A stretch of 37,177 bases of DNA from Planctomycetota bacterium. GTDB taxonomy: Bacteria; Planctomycetota; GCA-2746535. A model generated the notes under the pieces. The model was not told where the DNA came from and made no database searches. It was given only the letters and a program-made list of their open reading frames with translations. Both the position numbers and the translations under genes were made by a program. Positions 23,830 through 31,792 of the stretch are shown piece by piece (position 1 is the first letter of the stretch; each line of letters begins with the position of its first letter). The DNA lies in the NCBI GenBank assembly GCA_002746535.1, contig NVWA01000041.1:9747-46923 (forward strand), read 5' to 3'.

Positions 23830-25440
23830 ATGAAACCTACAACAAAAAACCCCACGGGCCGAGCGCTTCCAGATGCGTTGGTTAAAGACCAGAAGTTCTC
23901 AGACAGAGCCTGGAGGATCCGTATTCTACAGGATTACCTGAAAAATGCGCCGGACTACGTACCGTTTGCTTTGTGGGTGCAGGAGCCGTATGCGGACTAT
24001 CCCGAAACAACGGCCAGGATGATCTCTGATATTGCGGCGTTCTCCCAAGGTGAGAACAATATAGACCATTACGAGATGGCCGACGACTACTTGATCGACC
24101 TGCTTGGTGAGCAGGATAGCGACGTAAGCGGTTACCAGATTGCCGTGGCCGAAGCCGAAAGTAAAGCTGAGCTTGATTATCTTATGGCTTGCGGAAAGAG
24201 CTGTAAGAGAAAGGTTGCGAAAGACAGGGCCAAGGCATTAGGGTTTTATGGAGAGGCTCTAGGTTATGACAAGAAACTGCAGGCTTATTATAGGGTCGTT
24301 GATGCCCTTGGAAAGAAGATCTCAGAAATCGACAGAGACCCGAGCAGGAGCATATTGCCTATGACCCGCAGATCGGCACTTAAGAAGATCGAAGATGTTA
24401 AGGTGCTGGCCCGACAAGGTCGAAAAGAGCTGGCCACGACCAGATGGCATGGACCAATACGATTTGCAAAACCATTCTCTAAAGCTTCGCATGCGAATAC
24501 GTCGAAGAACAAGACGCGAAAATCTATGCACCTTGTAAAGAAATACAAAAAGCAAGCGCGCAGAAAGGCCGAGTCAGTTAAGCGCAAGGTTAACGGTTCT
24601 GGGTTCGCGCAGAAGATTACAAAAACCGCCACGAAAGTTGGACAGATTGCGACAAAAGTGTATGCCGCTCCAATACGTGGCGCATACCTTACCCTATTGA
24701 CGTTCAATGTTTGGGACATGGCGGCCAAGCAAAAGATGCTCTTAGAAGCTTCGGAGGCCATAATGGCGAACAAGAAGTTCAAAAGCGCCAAAGATAAAGC
24801 CGATGCCATAAAAATGGCCCTGGCTTGGTCTAAGATCGTGCGCACATGGGAGCACAAGTTCCGAGGCAAGATATCTAAGTATATTCGAAACGTGAAAGCC
24901 GGATCAAGGAAAAAACCGATTATTATACGGTTTAAAAAGTCCAAGGGAGCCGATGGGTACGGGGGCAAATGGGAAATATATGTCGAGAACCAGGATGGGT
25001 CAGTCACCCACTCTGTTGACCCAGTTACAACGGCCGCTGCTGCTGCCGTAACTGCGACGCCGGTAATTGTTACCGTGGCGTCGATAATGGGCAGCGTTGC
25101 CGCTATAGTTGGCGCGCTTAAAATGTCTAAAGGGGACAAAGAGGCTATCGAGGAAAAGGCTATAGAGATCGACAATGCTATTGAGTCTGGAGCGGGAATA
25201 CCTTACCCAGTGCCAACACCGGACGGCGGAACGCTAGAAGTGGATGCGGCCGGCAATACTATTCGCAGGGACTCCACTGGTGAGATTGTAGACATTACCG
25301 ACCAGTATGGCAATAAGGTGCCCATAGCAGACGGCAACTGGTGGGCGAACTACAAATGGTTCGTTATTGTTCCAGGGGTGTTTTTCACGGTTGCGGTGTT
25401 TGTCGTGATGGTCGGTGGTAAGAAGAAGCAAAATGCGTAA
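23830..25440 (+). CDS. Large basic membrane protein (536 aa)
   Basis: This is the largest protein of the virion block. Residues 1-190 are soluble and helical. About 195-275 is very basic (KNKTRKSMHLVKKYKKQARR). Residues 275-400 contain helices and a beta segment (GKWEIYVENQDGSVTHSVD). A long Ala/Val/Ile-rich hydrophobic segment spans about 404-434, and a final membrane helix lies at about 508-529. The acidic loop between the two hydrophobic parts (TPDGGTLEVDAAGNTIRR) would sit on the opposite face. No family is recognised. The gene directly precedes the second capsid-like gene (2-base gap), so a vertex, minor-capsid or membrane-capsid linker protein is a reasonable guess. Confidence 0.6.
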   Translation: MKPTTKNPTGRALPDALVKDQKFSDRAWRIRILQDYLKNAPDYVPFALWVQEPYADYPETTARMISDIAAFSQGENNIDHYEMADDYLIDLLGEQDSDVSGYQIAVAEAESKAELDYLMACGKSCKRKVAKDRAKALGFYGEALGYDKKLQAYYRVVDALGKKISEIDRDPSRSILPMTRRSALKKIEDVKVLARQGRKELATTRWHGPIRFAKPFSKASHANTSKNKTRKSMHLVKKYKKQARRKAESVKRKVNGSGFAQKITKTATKVGQIATKVYAAPIRGAYLTLLTFNVWDMAAKQKMLLEASEAIMANKKFKSAKDKADAIKMALAWSKIVRTWEHKFRGKISKYIRNVKAGSRKKPIIIRFKKSKGADGYGGKWEIYVENQDGSVTHSVDPVTTAAAAAVTATPVIVTVASIMGSVAAIVGALKMSKGDKEAIEEKAIEIDNAIESGAGIPYPVPTPDGGTLEVDAAGNTIRRDSTGEIVDITDQYGNKVPIADGNWWANYKWFVIVPGVFFTVAVFVVMVGGKKKQNA

Positions 25441-25442
25441 AT

Positions 25443-26033
25443 ATGGAGCCAGCTCAACCGTTCATTATTCAGGTTGTCAGCGCCTCGGCGTCGTCAATCT
25501 CTGACGTTGACATAGGCGACGCGTATGGCAACCGTGCATTAGTACAGACTGCAAGCCGCAGTCCGTTTGGAGCAGATCCCAATATCACTCTTTCATCCGG
25601 CGTGATTGGCGTTACGTACATAGAGTGGTTGGCCGAAACTGAGCGGCGCCCATTTAAGGTCGGCTTAACCGAGATTATATCGTCTTCTGCGGGACAGATC
25701 GACAACCCAATCACCATTACCCACAGAGGCACCCAGGGTGGCCGGGAAGACCATGCGATAATACCGTCTATAGACCCAAATCAAGGCCTAACGGATCGGG
25801 GCATAGCAGATGATTACGAGTATATGTTTGACGGCTATACACGGTTGCGGCTAAGCCAGGTTAATGGCTTAGCTACAGTAACGATTAAAATATATCCTAT
25901 AAGTGTTCTTAAGCGCATTATAGCGGACGGCCATATTGACTTTAGAAAGCCTCACATTACGCGGGTTTCGGGCATTGAAGAGCCGCACGTATGGAAAGAG
26001 CGTACTGAGATTTTTGATATTTTTGTAGTATGA
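25443..26033 (+). CDS. Capsid-protein candidate B (beta-rich), paralogue of candidate A
   Basis: This 196-residue protein has no membrane helix. Residues 1-160 align nearly end to end with residues 68-230 of the protein at 16619-17371. Shared blocks include QPFIIQVV-like, VDIGD, GVTYIE, PFKVG, SAGQ, DPNQ, YEYMFDGYTRLR and ATVTI-IYP. It lacks the 67-residue acidic N-terminal extension of candidate A, has a longer first loop (RSPFGADPNITLSSG), and its C-terminal 30 residues differ. Two paralogous capsid proteins of about 17-30 kDa occur in tailless viruses of the P23-77 type, but nothing here proves the same fold. Its stop overlaps the next start (ATGA). Confidence 0.6.
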   Translation: MEPAQPFIIQVVSASASSISDVDIGDAYGNRALVQTASRSPFGADPNITLSSGVIGVTYIEWLAETERRPFKVGLTEIISSSAGQIDNPITITHRGTQGGREDHAIIPSIDPNQGLTDRGIADDYEYMFDGYTRLRLSQVNGLATVTIKIYPISVLKRIIADGHIDFRKPHITRVSGIEEPHVWKERTEIFDIFVV

Positions 26034-26767
26034 ATGATAGCCTAGCAGACCAATTAAAGAACATTAAGCTCGACCACCGCGCATACGGCACACTACCGGT
26101 ACGCGGGGATTTGTTCATTATTTCCAAAGAGCAAGAAAACAAAGACGATGCCAAAGCTTTACAGAAGAATTGGCAGTTGTTAAACTACCTTAGAAAGCAG
26201 TTAATGATTCTGGACAAGTATATTCAGGATGGCGGCCAAGACACGCTGGGAGACTGGTTGTCGGAGAATAGCGAGGGGTTGAGCGATCACGCATACAAGA
26301 CGCTGGCCACGCACGACAACCAAACCGGCGGGATTAGCGCTTATTTTCTAAACCTGCAGAAAAAGTACGACACGGAAGAGGCGGCCTATGACAACCTGGA
26401 AAGGAAGGCCGCTATGCCAGGGTATTTAAAGGAAGAGATAAAGGCGTTTCGGGATGAAAGAGCGGAAAAGCGCAAGATCCGCGCTAAGATTCAAAAGATG
26501 CGCTTTAAAGGCATGAAGAAGGATTCCAAGGGGTATTTGTTCTATTCATTAGAAGATCCACCACAGGCACTCGAAACCACAGAAAACGCGGAGGGTGACG
26601 AAGAGAAAAAAGAGGAATCTGACGAGAAAAAAGAAGGGGGCTCCGAAGAGAAAAACGAGCTGGCCATGGAAGAGGTTGGCGATAGAATAGGGATCGCTAT
26701 TGCAGGGTTTACTATATTTATTGGGGCCGTTGGCGTAGCATGGGCGGTAAGTGGAAAGGGTAAATAA
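26030..26767 (+). CDS. 245-residue helical protein with C-terminal membrane helix
   Basis: The start overlaps the capsid-like gene stop by four bases (ATGA) and its stop overlaps the next start (TAATG). The N-terminal 170 residues are helical and charged, with a long coiled coil (about 105-165). An acidic low-complexity linker (about 185-220, EEKKEESDEKKEGG) follows, and a membrane helix (about 222-241) closes the protein. Translational coupling to a capsid candidate suggests that the two are made in fixed ratio. Not recognised. Confidence 0.6.
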   Translation: MNDSLADQLKNIKLDHRAYGTLPVRGDLFIISKEQENKDDAKALQKNWQLLNYLRKQLMILDKYIQDGGQDTLGDWLSENSEGLSDHAYKTLATHDNQTGGISAYFLNLQKKYDTEEAAYDNLERKAAMPGYLKEEIKAFRDERAEKRKIRAKIQKMRFKGMKKDSKGYLFYSLEDPPQALETTENAEGDEEKKEESDEKKEGGSEEKNELAMEEVGDRIGIAIAGFTIFIGAVGVAWAVSGKGK

Positions 26768-27285
26768 TGGGTACAGGAGGTAAAATATTATTGGTAGTAC
26801 TGGGCGGAGGAACGCTTGGCCTTGCTATTTATTCTGCCATAACGGCCAGGAACCTAACCCGTATGGATTATAATGTATCTGGGTTTAAGGTTGTCGAGAT
26901 AGACAACCGATTCATCCATTTGGATATCAGGATTGATGTAATCAACCCGGCGGACTGGGACGTGGTCATAAAGAAGTACAACTTGGATGTTTTCTTGAAC
27001 GACACATGGGTTGCCAATTCGCAGAGCGCCACGAAAAAAAAGATTGCCTCCAACGATACCAGCAGGCTCACGATATCAATTAGTATCGATTACAAAAAAA
27101 TATTCGGGCTATTGGGCTCGGCAAAGATGCTGGCCCTGTTTGGCGCTGGTGATGTCGACAATATTTATCTTGGAATTAAAGGCTCGTTCAGCGGTAAATT
27201 ACTGGGCTATGAGGTCATTAGCCCAATAGACGAGAAATTAACACTGCGGGAGATTACTGCCGCGGCCAGCAAATCAACAGTTTAA
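26767..27285 (+). CDS. LEA14/WHy-like domain protein with N-terminal membrane anchor
   Basis: This 172-residue protein starts with a Gly-rich membrane helix (about 5-26, GGKILLVVLGGGTLGLAIYS). Residues about 40-160 form a beta-sandwich-type sequence with VDIRIDVINPADWDVVIKKY-like strand order, then NDTWV, an S/T-rich middle, DTSRLTISISIDY and GSFSGKLLGYEV. This matches the LEA14/WHy (water stress and hypersensitive response) fold pattern: strand, N-P turn, then 'v.g.....d..i'. Such domains occur in phage and bacterial membrane proteins with unknown partners. It closes the run of tightly overlapping genes. Confidence 0.6.
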   Translation: MGTGGKILLVVLGGGTLGLAIYSAITARNLTRMDYNVSGFKVVEIDNRFIHLDIRIDVINPADWDVVIKKYNLDVFLNDTWVANSQSATKKKIASNDTSRLTISISIDYKKIFGLLGSAKMLALFGAGDVDNIYLGIKGSFSGKLLGYEVISPIDEKLTLREITAAASKSTV

Positions 27286-27303
27286 CCACCCAAATTATAC
27301 GTT

Positions 27304-27729
27304 ATGTCATTACAATCTAGATTCGCAAAAGAGGCTTTAAACAGCCTATTCATTAACCTTGCAGAGGCCAGAAAAGTCGATGTGGGCGCTATATCAGTTA
27401 GTATAGGAAGCAAAAAAGGCATGCCTGTCTTATGCTCACGCGTAAACACCAAATATGCAGAAATATTTGAGCTTAAAGAACACATCGACCTACCCATGCT
27501 TATGACAGGCGGGTTGGCGGTACTGGAGCAAAAGATTGCTTCCTGTAGTGTTGATTTTGCACAAGAATTAGACTGCGAACCAGAAGAAGTGAGCTTGACT
27601 ATGTGGAAAAATGGCGGCGACTTCCCATCGGCAAAACTGTTGAAAAACAATGAGACGATACGCCAGGTAGACATAGCCCACGAATTTTTGGGTGAGCCCA
27701 AAAAGACTGAACAGGAACCGGTAACATAA
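27304..27729 (+). CDS. 141-residue soluble protein, unknown
   Basis: It starts at the ATG after 'tacgttATG', 18 bases after the previous gene. There is no membrane helix and no signal peptide. The sequence mixes beta strands and helices, has three cysteines, and shows no recognised family. It lies between the virion-membrane block and the receptor-binding genes. A chaperone, an internal protein or a minor capsid component are all possible; I cannot choose. Confidence 0.55.
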   Translation: MSLQSRFAKEALNSLFINLAEARKVDVGAISVSIGSKKGMPVLCSRVNTKYAEIFELKEHIDLPMLMTGGLAVLEQKIASCSVDFAQELDCEPEEVSLTMWKNGGDFPSAKLLKNNETIRQVDIAHEFLGEPKKTEQEPVT

Positions 27730-27742
27730 ACTTTAAAAGAAA

Positions 27743-28936
27743 ATGGCAATTAACAAGAGCATTATAGGTGTCACAGACACAGGCGCTACGATCACCATTG
27801 ACGATGGAAACTCAGTAGAGAGCCCAGCAAAAACGGCGGTCAAAGTATCATATACTGGCGACGACGTTTCGCTAACATTTCCCGCCACGGACCAAACAGG
27901 GCTGACGACATGGACTGCTAACTTCGCCAACTACACCGCACCCACTGGTGTCTCTGCAGCTGCAGTCGCCTCCGCTATTGAAGCGTTCATGGATACGGCG
28001 TCTTCTACAGTGACCGTTAGCGAAGTTACGCCGGGAACCGACGCAGACAATTTGGGCAAGGTTGTCGGAGCTGTAGCTGGCGCCACGGATGTTGGCGTTG
28101 CCACGCTGGCCATTCGCGACGACGTTCTTACAACTCTTGGCGATGCTGATGGCGACTACGTACAGCTCCGCACCACCTCGACCGGTGCGCAATGGACACG
28201 CGATACCGTCTTAAATGCAGTTTTGCAGGGAACCGGAACAGAATTGAGGGTTGATGTGCTCTCTGTTGTGCCTGGAACTGGAGCCAGTTCGCTGGGTAAG
28301 GCCGTAGATTCCGCAGCCGGGGCCACCGACACCGGTGTTATGGGTCTTTCGGTAGTAGACGCCGTGCTAAGTGCAATTACACCTGTAGACGGTGATTATG
28401 CGCCCACAAGGGTTAATGCGAGCGGCGCACTATGGACAACAATTTCAGCAGGAGAAGACCATATGGGTTCAACGGGTGGTAATTCTGCCAAACTAGCCTC
28501 AATTATTACAACTACCAATGGTACAGCCTATACTTCTGGAGATAATATTGGTGGAGTGAATACGATATCGAATGCCTCTCGCGTAAATGGCGGCACAGAG
28601 ATTTTGATGGACATTGACATATGGGACACAGACAATCAAAGTGCGCCCCTGACAATCGATTATTGGAGCGTTACTCCCCCTAACGGCACCTATACCAATG
28701 ACGCAGCACAGGTGATAGCCGGTGATGAGGCTGTTTGGCTGGGTAGGGTAAATATAGTAGCTGGAGATTATGAAACAACCGGTGCGGTAGCAACCGTTTC
28801 ATTAAAAAACCAAGGCCTTGTTGTAAATAGCGCTTCAGCCTCAACAGACATTTTTTTCACTATAAAAGTAACAGCAGCGCCAACGTATACAAGCACTAGC
28901 GGATTTACTGTTTACCACGGCTTTTTGCAAGATTAA
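27743..28936 (+). CDS. Spike/receptor-binding-type structural protein with internal repeat
   Basis: This 397-residue protein is rich in Thr, Ser, Ala, Gly and Asp and is predicted to be beta-structured. Two related segments, about residues 92-151 and 172-231, share LGK-x-V ... AGATD-x-GV ... L-x-x-x-DGDY ... GA-x-W. This 'DTGV..L.V...DGDY.PL....G.LW' pattern is a known signature in phage structural and adhesion proteins. The C-terminal 160 residues (AYTSGDNIGG ... FFTIKVTAAPTYTSTSGFTV) look like a beta-sandwich or collar/fibre domain. No signal peptide is present. It precedes a LamG-like gene by 1 base, so the two probably form one host-attachment structure. Confidence 0.65.
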   Translation: MAINKSIIGVTDTGATITIDDGNSVESPAKTAVKVSYTGDDVSLTFPATDQTGLTTWTANFANYTAPTGVSAAAVASAIEAFMDTASSTVTVSEVTPGTDADNLGKVVGAVAGATDVGVATLAIRDDVLTTLGDADGDYVQLRTTSTGAQWTRDTVLNAVLQGTGTELRVDVLSVVPGTGASSLGKAVDSAAGATDTGVMGLSVVDAVLSAITPVDGDYAPTRVNASGALWTTISAGEDHMGSTGGNSAKLASIITTTNGTAYTSGDNIGGVNTISNASRVNGGTEILMDIDIWDTDNQSAPLTIDYWSVTPPNGTYTNDAAQVIAGDEAVWLGRVNIVAGDYETTGAVATVSLKNQGLVVNSASASTDIFFTIKVTAAPTYTSTSGFTVYHGFLQD

Positions 28937-28937
28937 T

Positions 28938-29759
28938 ATGCCCAATCCAAACATACTAAGAAAGGCTGTATTGTTTACTTCAGGCTTTGACGCTGATGCG
29001 CAAAGATATTTTAATGCTGTTGTAGCAAATGGCGGAGCATTGACGGCTGATGAAAAAACCTTTTACAATACTTGGCGTGTAGACTCTAAAAACAACGCCA
29101 ATCCCTGGGATCCTAGTGCACATATAGACCTTCCAATGATTGGAGGCACAGTAGAAAGCATGGTTGTCAATGCCAAGACACCGGGAACTTTCGATCAAAT
29201 CGCAGTAAATACAGTTGCGGGAGATTTCACCGTTAATGGGTTTCAGCCAAATGGTCTAGATTCATATTTTAGAATGGTTCTTATTGCATCCACTACTTTA
29301 ACCCTGGAGAGTATTGCGATGGAATTTTACTCTCGAACTGATTCTTCAGATGGTACAAATATAGGGGCTATTGTTTCAACTTCTCAGAGGGTTCAATGGT
29401 CAATACGGGATGTTAGCGGGAATTTTGTCGCAGATGTTTATAATAACAATTCATCTGAGGGAAGGTTATCGTTTGCCAATGCTGATTCACTTGGAGATCA
29501 TGTTTACGCCCGCGTATCTAACACAGATGCAAGGGGGTTTAAAGATGCTACACAGATAGGTTCCAACACTACCGGGGGTGGTAGTCAACCGGATATAGAA
29601 TTTTTCCTAGGTGCAGCCAATAGTGGTGGATCGGCTGCCGGATTTGATGACAAGCAATGTGCAGGTGCGGGGATACTAGATGGGTTGACAGCTGCACAAG
29701 TACAGGCTATGTCAAATGGACGAGAGACTTTTAACGTGTCGTTAGGCAGAAATCTATAA
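28938..29759 (+). CDS. LamG/concanavalin-like receptor-binding protein
   Basis: This 273-residue protein has an N-terminal phage signature (YFNAVVANGGALTADEKTFY, then a Trp/Asp-rich linker and LPMIGGT). This pattern is common in phage proteins of Bacteroidetes that carry a LamG-like jelly-roll carbohydrate-binding domain; the following 170 residues (FQPNGLDSYFRMVL ... GRLSFANADSLGDHV) fit that beta-sandwich. The C-terminal segment has a lone Cys. Codon use is visibly more AT-rich than in the upstream genes, which is common for fast-evolving or exchanged receptor-binding genes. Direct evidence for sugar binding is lacking. Confidence 0.65.
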   Translation: MPNPNILRKAVLFTSGFDADAQRYFNAVVANGGALTADEKTFYNTWRVDSKNNANPWDPSAHIDLPMIGGTVESMVVNAKTPGTFDQIAVNTVAGDFTVNGFQPNGLDSYFRMVLIASTTLTLESIAMEFYSRTDSSDGTNIGAIVSTSQRVQWSIRDVSGNFVADVYNNNSSEGRLSFANADSLGDHVYARVSNTDARGFKDATQIGSNTTGGGSQPDIEFFLGAANSGGSAAGFDDKQCAGAGILDGLTAAQVQAMSNGRETFNVSLGRNL

Positions 29760-29762
29760 AAT

Positions 29763-30041
29763 ATGAGTGATCATGCAATATTTACCAAACAGGAAGTGGA
29801 GGCAGTAAATAAGGATATAAGAGAGAATTCAAATGGAGTTTTAGATCCGTTTAAAAAGCATGGAGGGTGGACACTAGATGCTAAGGCGGGGAAATTAAAA
29901 GACGGCACTTTTGCTATAAGTAGAGAAGTAATTGAAGAGCTTCAAAACAGAGGGGGAACAAATGCTACCAAGATTGGAGGTGTTGATTTAAAGAACAGGC
30001 CAGATCAAACTGTTTTAGATTCGGACAGGGTGAAGGGTTGA
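29763..30041 (+). CDS. 92-residue protein following the receptor-binding gene, possible chaperone or fibre accessory
   Basis: Charged, soluble and mostly helical with a short Gly-rich part; no membrane segment, no cysteine. It starts 3 bases after the LamG-like gene and shares its AT-rich codon use, so it probably moves with it. Small proteins in this position often serve as assembly chaperones for the attachment protein, but no family is recognised. Confidence 0.5.
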   Translation: MSDHAIFTKQEVEAVNKDIRENSNGVLDPFKKHGGWTLDAKAGKLKDGTFAISREVIEELQNRGGTNATKIGGVDLKNRPDQTVLDSDRVKG

Positions 30042-30046
30042 AAATT

Positions 30047-30085
30047 ATGAGTGAACAATTAGACGGGATAGGTGAGTATGGATAG
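30047..30085 (+). CDS. 12-codon mini-ORF overlapping the next start
   Basis: ATG to TAG (product MSEQLDGIGEYG). It overlaps the next gene's ATG at 30078, so it may be a leader that couples translation. Its length makes chance occurrence likely. Confidence 0.2.
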   Translation: MSEQLDGIGEYG

Positions 30086-30317
30086 AAGAAATATTGTAGA
30101 GTATATAATATTTGGCGTAGGAGCTGGGTTTTCAACATGGAAGGAAACGTCGGATTATTTGATATACGAATTCCCGATCGAAGAGATCAATAGCTACCTG
30201 TATGCAACCGTATTGGTAATCACCATCTTTGTAGGTGTAAAGGGATTCGTCGTCTGGGCGTACAAAGGCACAAAGTGGTGCATCAACAAAGTCAAAGCTA
30301 AAAGATCCAAAAAATGA
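30078..30317 (+). CDS. 79-residue single-span membrane protein (lysis cassette)
   Basis: It starts at ATG 30078, although GTG at 30072 would add two residues. A moderately hydrophobic N-terminal stretch (IVEYIIFGVGAGF) is followed by one clear membrane helix (about 38-58, SYLYATVLVITIFVGVKGF) and a strongly basic C-terminus (INKVKAKRSKK). It overlaps the endolysin gene by four bases (ATGA). Small size, charge pattern and position suggest a holin or a holin-associated protein, but holins have no universal motif. Confidence 0.5.
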   Translation: MDRRNIVEYIIFGVGAGFSTWKETSDYLIYEFPIEEINSYLYATVLVITIFVGVKGFVVWAYKGTKWCINKVKAKRSKK

Positions 30318-31126
30318 GCATGATTAAGCAGTTTTACAAGGAGGAATTGGAGTTTACCGGCCCTTACGCAAGAGGCGAGAACTCAGAAGGCAAAGCAGAG
30401 GCCATTCAGGAATGGCTGAACCTCAACAAGAACTACATAAAAGGATGGGATCCCAATCTCCTTATGGACGACGACTTTGGCGTTGGTACTGAAAAGGCGC
30501 TAATTGCGTGGCAACAAAAGGTTTGCGTTGGCGCCGACCCAGGCGTTGTGGACGAGGACACATGGAACAAGCTTGTCCAGCCACTACTGGACGCCTTCAC
30601 TGTTACCCACGAGAGCTTCACCAGTGTTCGCGACCTCATTCTATATTATTGCGAGCAGCACTTGGCTGGGATCGCACAAGAGGTCGGTTCAAATGAAGGG
30701 CCATGGGTTCGCTCTTACATGGGCGGAAACGACGGAAAACAGTGGGCGTGGTGCATGGGGTTTGCCCAGACCATGCTCGACCAAGCGTATTCTACAGTCG
30801 GCCGAAAGTTTACCGACATTATGCCGCTGACCTACAGTTGCGATATTGTTGGCGAGCACGGCCTTAAGACCAAAGCTTTGATCTGTAACGCCGACCTGCG
30901 CAAGCTGGACGGCATTTCGGAGAAAGTTAAGCCCGGAGACTTATTTTTAATTGTAAAAACTGAACATGATTGGGTGCATACCGGTATTATTGAGAAGGTG
31001 AAGGGCGACATTCTCCATACTATCGAAGGCAACACCAACGACGAAGGATCGCGTGAGGGATATGAACTATGCCGCCGCAAGCGGAACTTTCGCAAAAGCA
31101 ATATTGACGTGTTCGTAATCTCGTAA
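30314..31126 (+). CDS. Endolysin: peptidoglycan-binding domain plus CHAP amidase/peptidase
   Basis: This 270-residue protein has no signal peptide. Residues about 20-92 match a PG_binding_1 three-helix domain (GKAEAIQEWLNLN ... FGVGTEKALIAWQ ... VVDEDTWNKL). Residues about 110-265 are a CHAP domain with the catalytic Cys147 (WAWCMGF), His222 (WVHTGII) and a downstream EGN at 238-240, completing the expected Cys-His-Glu/Asn set. It should cleave a peptidoglycan amide or peptide bond at the end of infection. Overlap with the small membrane protein upstream and a second membrane protein 1 base downstream forms a classic lysis cassette. Confidence 0.85.
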   Translation: MSMIKQFYKEELEFTGPYARGENSEGKAEAIQEWLNLNKNYIKGWDPNLLMDDDFGVGTEKALIAWQQKVCVGADPGVVDEDTWNKLVQPLLDAFTVTHESFTSVRDLILYYCEQHLAGIAQEVGSNEGPWVRSYMGGNDGKQWAWCMGFAQTMLDQAYSTVGRKFTDIMPLTYSCDIVGEHGLKTKALICNADLRKLDGISEKVKPGDLFLIVKTEHDWVHTGIIEKVKGDILHTIEGNTNDEGSREGYELCRRKRNFRKSNIDVFVIS

Positions 31127-31127
31127 G

Positions 31128-31460
31128 GTGGACCACGCAAGCGTAGAACATATAACCGCCGCCAACCTTGCATGGGTGGCGGTTGGAATATTACTGGTTG
31201 TATTGTCAGACTTAATTAAAGCCCGTCGCAAATACAAAGAGAAGTTTATTGCTATTTTATACCTACAGGAAAACTGGCCGCACCTCCTCCTTACTATTAT
31301 TGGCGGGTACACGATGTTCTATTTTGCCGACAATTTCACTGAGGGCGCCATGGGCTTACATGTACATAAAGATTCAGCGAGCTACTATTCTTGGTTTGCG
31401 GCCGCATGCGGCTTCAATGGTCAGGTGATCATTAAAAAACTAACCGGTCTAATAAAATGA
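31128..31460 (+). CDS. Multi-span membrane protein, holin candidate
   Basis: The start is GTG one base after the endolysin stop; a later ATG is not in a good position. The product of 110 residues has hydrophobic helices at about 14-29 (LAWVAVGILLVVLSDL), 50-66 (HLLLTIIGGYTMFYFA) and 84-99 (YYSWFAAACGFNGQVI). Three spans, a short basic linker after the first and linkage to the endolysin fit a class I-like holin. Its stop overlaps the next gene's start (ATGA). Confidence 0.55.
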   Translation: MDHASVEHITAANLAWVAVGILLVVLSDLIKARRKYKEKFIAILYLQENWPHLLLTIIGGYTMFYFADNFTEGAMGLHVHKDSASYYSWFAAACGFNGQVIIKKLTGLIK

Positions 31461-31792
31461 CGATACCTACGCCCCAGGCAAAGCATATTCCGTACTTCGT
31501 TATCTTGGTTCTTTTAGTCGTGGTGGCGTTCCAGTGTAACAGTGGGTCTAAAGTCGACCCGATTGATACCAAGATCGAGGAAAAACGGGCGCTAATTGAA
31601 ACCCATCGCACCATTATCGAAACCCTCACCAAAGAGAAAGAGCATCGCGATTCGCGAATTGAGCAGGAAGAGATCATAACCCTACAGGAAAGACAGAAGA
31701 ACAAGGCCAAACGAAAAATCGCCTTTTTAAAGGTTACCAACGGAATTGCGCTTGTAGTCGCCGCCGTACTTGCTATCGTCTTCCTGATATAA
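31457..31792 (+). CDS. Two-span coiled-coil membrane protein, possible unimolecular spanin
   Basis: This 111-residue protein has an N-terminal hydrophobic helix ending in a cysteine (FVILVLLVVVAFQCNSGS, Cys near residue 27), a charged coiled coil (about 35-90), and a C-terminal membrane helix (about 93-110). A lipid-modified or membrane N-terminus, a periplasmic coiled coil and a C-terminal span are the layout of a unimolecular spanin, which fuses the inner and outer membranes during lysis. The residues before Cys (AFQC) do not fit the lipobox well, so this is tentative. It is the last gene of the lysis cassette. Confidence 0.5.
   Translation: MTIPTPQAKHIPYFVILVLLVVVAFQCNSGSKVDPIDTKIEEKRALIETHRTIIETLTKEKEHRDSRIEQEEIITLQERQKNKAKRKIAFLKVTNGIALVVAAVLAIVFLI

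Noticed and set aside
24288..25175. 295-residue minus-strand open frame opposite the large membrane protein
   Set aside because: It is a shadow of the 536-residue plus-strand protein; codon pattern and context favour the plus strand.
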